A stretch of 64,000 bases of DNA from positions 2,670,546 through 2,734,545 of the forward strand of contig NZ_CP032157.1 in the NCBI RefSeq assembly GCF_003555545.1, in the 5' to 3' direction. A program made the translations under genes and the position numbers. The first letter of the stretch is position 1. Every line of letters begins with the position of its first letter. A model generated the notes under the pieces. That model had not been told where the DNA came from, ran no database searches, and worked only from the letters and a program-made list of their open reading frames with translations. Below are positions 19,080 through 25,765 of the stretch, piece after piece. The stretch is from Paraflavitalea soli. Its GTDB lineage: Bacteria; Bacteroidota; Bacteroidia; Chitinophagales; Chitinophagaceae.

Positions 19080-22000
19080 TTACTGGCTACATTGGCCGGC
19101 TATTATTTGCTGCTGGGTGGGATTGTAAGCATTGCTGGTAACATAATACCCACCGGAAATAGCCCCTGCCTTCACCACTTTGGTAATACCGCAGAAATTC
19201 TTCAATACCTTGTTCTCATTGATGGTGATGCTCGTAATGGCGCCGTCCACATTGCTGAGCCCATTGAGGTTGGCCAGTTTATCGTTTTGGCCGATCGTCA
19301 TACCATAGCGCATCGCTTTTACTTTTTCCAGGCCATCCAGGTTGAGCAATTCAGGGTTGCGGGCCACATATATGCCCACTATATTGGTGATGGATGTCAG
19401 CCCGGCAAGGGAAGTCAGCTTGGTATTATCGCCAATATAGATCAAACGGTTTTCATTAAGGCCCGAGGAGGTTAGTTTGGCCAAACCACCCAGCCCGGTT
19501 AACCCTGTTGTCATGATCCTGAGGTCTTGTCCCACACTCTCCAGGTTGGCGAATCCTGAAATATCCGTCAGGTTCTTGCCGCCGATATTGAACATAGCCC
19601 CTACTGTCTTCAGCATGGTAAAACCTTTGATGCTTTTCAGCGGACCATCGTATCCTGCCAGCCTGTCTCCCGACCCTGCCGCTGTTTCCAATCCCAGGGA
19701 GAACCTGACATTGGTCAACTTGTTAAATCCACCTATCGTTTGCAGCTTGATGCTGGCGCCCGGGATATTGGCATTTGAAATAACAAGATCACCGTCTACG
19801 TTTTCCAGGTTGGCAAATCCATCCAGGTTTAGGATACCCGGGCAATTTTGGATCACAAATCTTCCAACCGTCTTCAACGCCGGCAGGTCGAAACTTGTAA
19901 GTGCCTGCACGGTTTCAAAACCGCCTACCATATTAAACGAAATGGGCAGCTTTTCCAGGGCATTCATATTGATAGTGGCCAATTTCACATTGTGCGTAAG
20001 GTCTACAGCATCTGCTTCCTTGAACAAGGGTAAGGTGAGGGTGGTCAATTCGCCATTGTCCTTGCAGGTAATATTCCCTTTTTCGTACAAGGGGAAATGA
20101 GCTGTTTTCAATGCCTTGTTGAGGTTAATGCTCAACCCTGCGGTAGACTTTAATTTATTGCTTACCGCTGTTATATCCGTAAGCGCCTCATTGCGCGTAA
20201 GCGTTACCCAATCCGTGACAATGGAAGGTATGTTAATCCCATCGAGGGTGGTCAGTTTGGGACACTGATCGATGGTAAGCCTGGCCGTGCACACTATATT
20301 TTTCAATCCGCTTACCGAAGTAAGGTCCGGGTTATCTATCAGCGTCATGCCCCATGTACCCAGGGTACCACTGGCATTGGTAAACATATTCAGGTTGGTA
20401 AGCAAGGTATTGGATAGCTCAATAAAACCGCACTTATCTACCGATTTCAGGTTGGGAATAGACAAGGTTTTCAATAAGGGGTTACCGGTGATCGAAATAT
20501 TATCATTTCCCAGTGGACTTACCGATTCTATGGAAGGCAGGGTAAGCGCTACCAGCGAAAGGTTGTAGTTGATATGAATGCCTTGTACACTCTTGCTGGC
20601 CAGTTTGGGAAAAGCAACGCTGACCAGTTGACCGTTCTCTACCAATGATAACCACGACATCTCTTCCAATTCGGCCAATCCACCCAGGCTGGTAACATTG
20701 TTCCTGCGCAATTCCAGTCCCCATACTTTCTTCAGTTTGATAATTCCGCCCAGATCGGTCATATTGGAAACATATAATATACCCGACACCGCTGTATAGC
20801 CGGAGTCGATAAATGCTTTCAGGCTGGCGGCATCGTTGATGGAATAATTGCCCTGGAATACTTTGTCCGTGCCTGTACCCGGGCCCGGGCCTGGGTTGTC
20901 ACATACTTTCACCGCATCCTGTATCATATGCGCCACGGAAGGATTGACATTGATCTTCATATCCTGGCTTTTTTTACCCGTAGCCACGTCATACACCGTG
21001 AGCACCACATTGTCGATGCGGTTGGTGAGTGCACGCATGAACAGGTATTGCACCGTAAACCTTCCGTCTGTACCAAAGATGGGGGCTGTTGTACTTTTCA
21101 CAATGGTATTGCCGCTGCGCATACTGAGGAAGGCATAACCGGTAGTCACGGCTTTGTTTTCGCAGTTCACCGCTTTGCCGTTGACGTTGACCACCGTTTC
21201 GCCATTGCCGCCGCCACTGCTGGCGGGAGGAAGGGTAATGGTGATGGTAGAAGGAGGATTGGTGGGCCTGACTTCAATAGTAACACTTTGCCCTTCATCG
21301 GCAAATGTGGGTGCAGCCGGAGGAACCTCGCCGCCCGTGGGCGTATAGTTGGGATTGGTGGGATAATCGGGTCCCCCGGGTTGCACCGGCATAACCGTGA
21401 CCTCCATCACATCGGTCATATTGGGAAGTGGGAAAGTAACGGAACTGGTTCCGCCGGGAGGATTGTTGTTGGGATTGGGTACGGGAGGAGGAAAGGTATT
21501 GGTATATAAAGTTGTTTGTGTTTTCTTATCGCGTACCTGCAGGATGAAGTCGGGCGGGTGATTGACAATATTGTCGATGTCTTCCGGTGGCATACTGGTG
21601 ATGTTGGGCAATATCCAGCGCAGGAACATGGGCAGGATCATCAGGGGATTCCAGTGATCATAGTTCCACACAGAGAAGTGTGTGACCTTACCTACATATT
21701 TACCATTCTGGTAAGTGCCCTTTCCTTCCTGTTTCCAGATGCCGGTTGTTTCATCGAAGTACCACATGTCGATGGTGGTGGTGGCCGAGCTTTGCAGCTT
21801 TTGTGGTACCGGCAAAGTAACCGTCACTTCCTTGCCGGCTTTGATGGTAAGCTTATTGCCTTTATCATCCAGCAGGTCGAGGTGCGACATGCCATAAGAA
21901 ATAAGCGCGCCCCGTTGGTTGGCGGCATTGTTGGCTGCCAGGTCGCCCGGCATACGGGCAAAGAAATCGGGACTGGTGGGGTTTACATAATTGGCTACTA

Positions 22001-22487
22001 CGTTTACCTGTCCGGTATACCCGTCGATAGCACTGGCCGGCAATTCGATCTTAATGCCCCCGGTGGATTCAGCCGCACCGCCTGTAGCAGCATTGATGGT
22101 GCCGATGCTTTTCATCGTGAGCATTTTGATGAGCGGAGGTTTGGACATACCATTTTTGATGGGCTGGAAGATGCGGGAGCCTTTAAAATAACCTTGCTTT
22201 ACAGCCGTAAGGTAGGCCCTGGCCTGGTCGAGTTGTACATTCATGAGCATGTAAATGCCGTTCTCATCGGTATTGGTGGTTTTACCACCGCCGGTCACGG
22301 CCACACCCGACAGGGGTTTGTCCAGCTCGTCCACGATCCTTCCAAATACATTGGTGTTGACCACCACGCCTTCTTTGGGAAGTTCGGGAATGGGTGGAGG
22401 GTTGTCGGTATTGCCGCCGTTGTCGTTCTTGCGACAGGCCTGGCCGATAAGGGTTAAAAGCAGTAAGTAAAGTATTATCTTTTTCAT
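19080..22487 (-). CDS. Large lipoprotein with carboxypeptidase-regulatory domain and leucine-rich-like repeats
   Basis: A 1135-residue exported protein. The signal peptide ends in a possible lipobox (IGQAC, Cys18), followed by a Pro/Asn/Gly-rich linker. Residues about 45-125 are a carboxypeptidase-regulatory-like sandwich (VFGRIVDELDKPLSGVAV, then TNTDENGIYML). The middle has a domain with IDMWYFDETTGIWKQEGKG and a proline-rich stretch around 310-420. From about 590 to the end run many degenerate repeats of the form L-x-x-I-x-G-N-x-x-L-x-x-L, close to receptor-L/BspA-like repeats. It is probably surface exposed and binds a polymer or protein. It is the first gene of an operon with a kinase and a regulator, so it may be a sensing or target component. 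Confidence 0.8.
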   Translation of the reverse strand: MKKIILYLLLLTLIGQACRKNDNGGNTDNPPPIPELPKEGVVVNTNVFGRIVDELDKPLSGVAVTGGGKTTNTDENGIYMLMNVQLDQARAYLTAVKQGYFKGSRIFQPIKNGMSKPPLIKMLTMKSIGTINAATGGAAESTGGIKIELPASAIDGYTGQVNVVANYVNPTSPDFFARMPGDLAANNAANQRGALISYGMSHLDLLDDKGNKLTIKAGKEVTVTLPVPQKLQSSATTTIDMWYFDETTGIWKQEGKGTYQNGKYVGKVTHFSVWNYDHWNPLMILPMFLRWILPNITSMPPEDIDNIVNHPPDFILQVRDKKTQTTLYTNTFPPPVPNPNNNPPGGTSSVTFPLPNMTDVMEVTVMPVQPGGPDYPTNPNYTPTGGEVPPAAPTFADEGQSVTIEVRPTNPPSTITITLPPASSGGGNGETVVNVNGKAVNCENKAVTTGYAFLSMRSGNTIVKSTTAPIFGTDGRFTVQYLFMRALTNRIDNVVLTVYDVATGKKSQDMKINVNPSVAHMIQDAVKVCDNPGPGPGTGTDKVFQGNYSINDAASLKAFIDSGYTAVSGILYVSNMTDLGGIIKLKKVWGLELRRNNVTSLGGLAELEEMSWLSLVENGQLVSVAFPKLASKSVQGIHINYNLSLVALTLPSIESVSPLGNDNISITGNPLLKTLSIPNLKSVDKCGFIELSNTLLTNLNMFTNASGTLGTWGMTLIDNPDLTSVSGLKNIVCTARLTIDQCPKLTTLDGINIPSIVTDWVTLTRNEALTDITAVSNKLKSTAGLSINLNKALKTAHFPLYEKGNITCKDNGELTTLTLPLFKEADAVDLTHNVKLATINMNALEKLPISFNMVGGFETVQALTSFDLPALKTVGRFVIQNCPGILNLDGFANLENVDGDLVISNANIPGASIKLQTIGGFNKLTNVRFSLGLETAAGSGDRLAGYDGPLKSIKGFTMLKTVGAMFNIGGKNLTDISGFANLESVGQDLRIMTTGLTGLGGLAKLTSSGLNENRLIYIGDNTKLTSLAGLTSITNIVGIYVARNPELLNLDGLEKVKAMRYGMTIGQNDKLANLNGLSNVDGAITSITINENKVLKNFCGITKVVKAGAISGGYYVTSNAYNPTQQQIIAGQCSQ

Positions 22488-22574
22488 TGCCTGGAACTTA
22501 AAGTGATTGATGTATGCAAAAGTTCATCGTTCCGGCTGCGTGGGAAATACTCAATTTGTAGTAGGGTATGCAGG

Positions 22575-23480
22575 CTACCCCATAAAATCCTCCATACTCA
22601 ACTGATTATTACAAAAAGCCGCCGCTTTATGCCCTGTACTGATGGCTTCCGACACCTGGTGATAACCCGGATGTGCAAGATCGCCGGCAGCAAAAACGCC
22701 GGGTACTGAGGTCTGCATGGCAGCATCGGTGAGCACTGAACCACTCCGGCTCAATTCGCAGCCCAATAGCACGGCCAATTCATTATTGAATTGTACACGA
22801 ATAGGTTTGGTATAGACAACAGGACTTGTGCGTATTTGTCCATCGGCCAGGGAAACAATCAGACCTGTATCACTTTCGGCTATACGCACTACGGGTGTTT
22901 CTATTAGTGGCCATCCCTTTTGTAGCAGTTGATCTCTTTTAGCAGCGTCTTCCACAGCAGTACCATGCAATAGAAAAGTAAGCTGGCTATTCCATTGACT
23001 AAGGCTCATGGCTACTTCCCAGGCAATCATACCTTTTACCAATACCAGCGCAGGCTGATCCCTGACCTCCCAACCATGACAATAAGTACAGTGAAATACC
23101 TTTCTTCCCCAGAGTGCCTGCAAACCTTCAATGGGCAAGAGATGATCCGTGACACCCGTGGCCAATATGATCTTACGCACGGTAATGACCTGCTGCTGAT
23201 CAGTGGTTAGCTGATAGCCTCCTTCGAAAACAGACAAGCCAACCACGGCTTGCGGGGAGATCATTACATGGCCAAACTTGTAAAGATCATTAAGAGCCGC
23301 AGCCCGCAGATCAACAGGAGAAACCCCATCATGACCCGAAAAGTTGTGTGACCGCGTACTTGACAGGTTCCTTGGTTTGCCCGTATCAAAGACAATAGTC
23401 CTGCGTTTACTCCTGCCCAATGTATGGGCCGCCGCCAGGCCCGCATGACTGCCTCCAACAACGGCTACTTCATAATCCAT
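22575..23480 (-). CDS. NAD(P)/FAD-dependent oxidoreductase with CxxC (thioredoxin reductase/dithiol oxidase-like)
   Basis: A 301-residue flavoprotein. The FAD motif is VAVVGGSHAGLAAAH (GxGxxG-like), followed by the redox pair in VFHCTYCHGWEVRDQ. The second FAD motif is TSVPGVFAAGDLA, with a conserved HQVSEAISTGHKAA ending. The C-x-x-C-H-G-W-E form is that of the GliT/HlmI/DepH-like branch, in which some members oxidise dithiols to disulfides, rather than the CATCDG of true thioredoxin reductases. The start at MDYEVAVVGG is chosen over a start three codons upstream. It is transcribed away from the Cys-rich peptide operon, 89 bases away, which raises the idea of a shared thiol chemistry. Confidence 0.85.
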   Translation of the reverse strand: MDYEVAVVGGSHAGLAAAHTLGRSKRRTIVFDTGKPRNLSSTRSHNFSGHDGVSPVDLRAAALNDLYKFGHVMISPQAVVGLSVFEGGYQLTTDQQQVITVRKIILATGVTDHLLPIEGLQALWGRKVFHCTYCHGWEVRDQPALVLVKGMIAWEVAMSLSQWNSQLTFLLHGTAVEDAAKRDQLLQKGWPLIETPVVRIAESDTGLIVSLADGQIRTSPVVYTKPIRVQFNNELAVLLGCELSRSGSVLTDAAMQTSVPGVFAAGDLAHPGYHQVSEAISTGHKAAAFCNNQLSMEDFMG

Positions 23481-23526
23481 GATAAGCATAGGCTAATGAT
23501 TTGCAGCAAAGTTGTAAAATAAAATA

Positions 23527-23564
23527 CAACTTAGTTGCATTAATTACAATTTCCCCTATCTTTG
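23527..23564 (+). promoter_or_regulatory. Promoter and dyad between the flavoprotein and the peptide operon
   Basis: TATCTTTG (23557-23564) is an exact TAnnTTTG -7 element, and TTG at 23535-23537 lies 19 bases before it. The dyad CAACT-T-AGTTG (23527-23537) overlaps the -33 position and could be an operator serving both divergent genes. Transcription would begin near 23570, almost on the first ATG, so the message may be leaderless or start translation at the in-frame ATG 23621. Confidence 0.5.
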
Positions 23565-23569
23565 TTTCG

Positions 23570-23905
23570 ATGCGTAACACGAGGCATGCACATACCAAAC
23601 AACTGATCTCAGCGCTGCTGATGATGCTATTGGTATTGGTACACCTCACCAAAGCCTTGCACATCCATCCTTCCGGCAACACGGGCCACCATTGCCATCA
23701 GGAGAACATTATTACCAAGGCAACCATGGTCCACGGCTCCTGTGCGATTTGCGAATTCCAATTGGCCAAAGACGCCCCCTTCACTGGTGAGGTATTGCTG
23801 GTGATAGCACCTGTACATATTGCACCTACTTACACCGGGCTGCTAACGAGTATCAACCCCAGCCGCTTATTTACGGTCGAAGGCAGAGGTCCTCCCCTGT
23901 CATAA
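23570..23905 (+). CDS. Small exported His/Cys-rich protein, DUF2946-like
   Basis: A 111-residue protein with a basic N-terminus and one hydrophobic helix (LISALLMMLLVLVHL). Likely metal ligands follow: ALHIHP, GHHCHQE and SCAICEFQLAKD. The end GRGPPLS resembles the R-x-P-P ending of DUF2946 proteins, which are small membrane proteins often found near metal-related TonB receptors. No enzyme motif is visible. It may bind or sense a metal outside the cytoplasm. It is the first gene on this strand after the divergent flavoprotein and probably belongs to the peptide operon, although 286 bases separate it from the peptide gene. Confidence 0.65.
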   Translation: MRNTRHAHTKQLISALLMMLLVLVHLTKALHIHPSGNTGHHCHQENIITKATMVHGSCAICEFQLAKDAPFTGEVLLVIAPVHIAPTYTGLLTSINPSRLFTVEGRGPPLS

Positions 23906-24191
23906 TACCCGACACACAGCTTACCAGGTCATAGTATGCCGGACCTCGAAACCCGTGCATATAATTGATCCCCTGTGAGTCTTCTTTCACTGGCATTGTT
24001 CCTGTCGGCTACAGCCAGTACTTATTCATCCTTTATTATTTACAGCATTTACTTGTCCAGGGCGACATGTCCTGTTGTGCATACTGAATTGTCGTACAGG
24101 CACGCGGTACCCGTGCTGCTATGGCAAGGGAGGAAAATGCCGAACACCTCCATCCGAAAATAGTAGGCGCCAACAATTAAACATTTTCACT

Positions 24192-24302
24192 ATGGAACTC
24201 ATCAACAAGGATGCACTCATTGCTTCCATTATCAAGGAAAGGGCCTGGGGTACTGCTACACATTGCTGCGGCGGCAGCCATTGCTGCAGCACCCAGGATT
24301 AG
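24192..24302 (+). CDS. Cys-rich 36-residue peptide, candidate RiPP or metal-binding precursor
   Basis: A very short reading frame of 36 codons starting at ATG 24192. The N-terminal half (MELINKDALIASIIKERAWG) reads as an amphipathic leader-like helix with charged residues. The C-terminal half is a core-like ATHCCGGSHCCSTQD with a doubled HCC unit around Gly-Gly-Ser. This leader/core split, the following hairpin, and downstream RRE-like, transporter and receptor genes are what one expects of a ribosomally made, modified peptide. It could instead be a direct metal-binding peptide. The frame stays open upstream to a TTG at 24075, but that start is unlikely. I do not recognise the family. Confidence 0.6.
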   Translation: MELINKDALIASIIKERAWGTATHCCGGSHCCSTQD

Positions 24303-24322
24303 TGGTTAGTCTGTCGTAAAAA

Positions 24323-24349
24323 AACAGCGGAGGCCTGCCCTCCGCTGTT
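24323..24349 (+). terminator. Perfect hairpin between the peptide gene and the downstream operon
   Basis: AACAGCGGAGG and CCTCCGCTGTT form an 11-bp perfect stem with the loop CCTGC, 20 bases after the peptide stop codon and 23 bases before the next start. No T-run follows, so it may act as a partial terminator or an mRNA-stabilising element that raises peptide transcript over the downstream genes. Confidence 0.65.
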
Positions 24350-24372
24350 CCTATACCTAAAACATTACTGTC

Positions 24373-24843
24373 ATGAGCGCTATCATGCTTACAGAATTGA
24401 TGCAATACACAAATGAAGATGTGCTCTCCCGCTTTACCGACCTGATGGAGGTTACCAATGAAGAAGCAGCAGACATCTTTACCGAAACAAAGAAATTCCT
24501 CTTCATCTGCCGGCAGCCAGGCGTGTTCATCCCCGACGAACTGCTGATCGTAGATGAGATGTGGCACAACTTCATACTCTTCACCAAAGAGTACCAGGAT
24601 TTCTGCTCCTTCTATTTTGGAGGCTACCTGCACCACACCCCCGCTACCAAAGCCGCCAAAACCCAGTATCGTGCGGAACTGGCGGCTGATGCGGCGGCCG
24701 TAAAAAATGAATTCAACGCAAAACTCGCCAGGCTGATGTCGGTTACCTATGATGAACTCGGCCCCGACACCGTGGTGAAATGGTTTCAACAATATCCTAT
24801 CCAATACAGCAAACAGGTGATCAAAAATCTTCGCAAGCATTGA
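24373..24843 (+). CDS. Glycine-rich-domain-protein-like (GRDP-like) protein
   Basis: A 156-residue helical protein. The stretch LLIVDEMWHNFILFTKEYQDFCSFYFGGYLHHTP (about 55-88) has D-x-M-W-H-x-x-I-x-x-x-x-x-Y-x-x-F-C-x-x-x-F-G-x-x-x-H-H. That is the signature of the bacterial GRDP-like proteins related to plant glycine-rich domain proteins. The conserved Asp, Trp-His and His-His could bind a metal. Biochemical function is unknown. It lies after the hairpin and one base before the next gene, so it is co-expressed with the RRE-like protein. A role as modification or maturation partner of the peptide is inference. Confidence 0.7.
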   Translation: MSAIMLTELMQYTNEDVLSRFTDLMEVTNEEAADIFTETKKFLFICRQPGVFIPDELLIVDEMWHNFILFTKEYQDFCSFYFGGYLHHTPATKAAKTQYRAELAADAAAVKNEFNAKLARLMSVTYDELGPDTVVKWFQQYPIQYSKQVIKNLRKH

Positions 24844-24844
24844 T

Positions 24845-25765
24845 ATGAGTATCTTCCCAAAACGCACAATAGCCGGCAGCTCGGTTACCATTCACTGGAA
24901 CCTGACCCTTCCCGCAGGTATGGAAACAGCCGTATGTCCCTACGTACGGATCGGCATTATCAGCCCCCGCGGACATACCTACCTACTTTTCGAAGAGCAT
25001 GTATTGCTGCTGCCATCAACGGCAGCCCCTGCTCCCGCCTACCTACAGCAAAGCGGCGCCTACCAGTATCTCAACAAACATACGCCGCTACTGGTGCTGG
25101 CAGCTTACCTGGCAGGCCAGCAGCCACGGGAAAAACTCGTAGAGATACTGACCAATATTCAAAACGGCAGGCACTACTATTTCACCTGGACAGTGCCGCC
25201 TGATGCGCCACCCGGCAAGTATACCCTGCTTTCGGAAATGCACCTCGATGGTATGGCCAGGCAATCAGGAACAGCCACCGATGATTTTTTCTATATAGAG
25301 CAGCTGGACCTCAGCACCCATGCACACCATGAAGTAACCATCCACAACCCTGGCCCGGAAGCCGTGCCGGTAAAGCTGATTACTTATACCAACAACAACC
25401 ACCTGCAACCGGAAGCCCTGGAAGTATTTTACCTGGCCCCGCATACCAGCCACGCAGTAACCACCGCCGGCCACATGGTTTTCCTGGTATACAACGAAGA
25501 AAGGATCACAGTGCCCCTGCATTGCCTCCGGCAGCCCCGGCCGCTTCGTAACCAGCAATATCTTTTTCTGCGCAAAGAAGAAGCAGGTATACCGGTGACC
25601 TATGTATTGCCGCGCGAAGGATACAATGCCTGGCGCCTTACCGGCCCGCAGCGCGAAATATGGGAAGCAGCCGATGGCATGCACACCCTGACGGCCCTAC
25701 GCGAGAAAAACAGCGCCTTGTATGATGAACTGATCACCCAACAGCTTATCACAGAAATACGATGA
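24845..25765 (+). CDS. Unknown protein with PqqD/RRE-like C-terminal domain
   Basis: A 306-residue cytoplasmic-looking protein with no signal peptide. The N-terminal 230 residues are beta-rich (TIAGSSVTIHWNLTLPAG, VRIGIISPRGHTYLLF, GKYTLLSEMHLDGM), like one or two immunoglobulin-type sandwiches. The last 45 residues (about 262-306) read WRLTGPQREIWEAADGMHTLTALREK followed by LYDELITQQLITEI. This follows the PqqD winged-helix pattern L-x-x-T-G-x-x-I/W-W-x-x-x-D-G-x-x-T-x-x-x-L, used as a leader-peptide recognition element in many RiPP pathways. I do not recognise the whole protein. It overlaps the TonB receptor gene by 4 bases. Confidence 0.55.
   Translation: MSIFPKRTIAGSSVTIHWNLTLPAGMETAVCPYVRIGIISPRGHTYLLFEEHVLLLPSTAAPAPAYLQQSGAYQYLNKHTPLLVLAAYLAGQQPREKLVEILTNIQNGRHYYFTWTVPPDAPPGKYTLLSEMHLDGMARQSGTATDDFFYIEQLDLSTHAHHEVTIHNPGPEAVPVKLITYTNNNHLQPEALEVFYLAPHTSHAVTTAGHMVFLVYNEERITVPLHCLRQPRPLRNQQYLFLRKEEAGIPVTYVLPREGYNAWRLTGPQREIWEAADGMHTLTALREKNSALYDELITQQLITEIR

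Noticed and set aside
23975-24163. 62-codon frame between the DUF2946-like gene and the peptide
   Set aside because: It has no ATG start, a low-complexity hydrophobic start and no similarity I recognise, and it ends close to the peptide gene. Treated as leader sequence.
24075-24191. In-frame upstream extension of the Cys-rich peptide from a TTG, itself with several Cys
   Set aside because: The TTG start is weak, and the ATG at 24192 gives a compact leader/core peptide. The extension would put a basic Cys/Pro-rich stretch before an otherwise leader-like helix.
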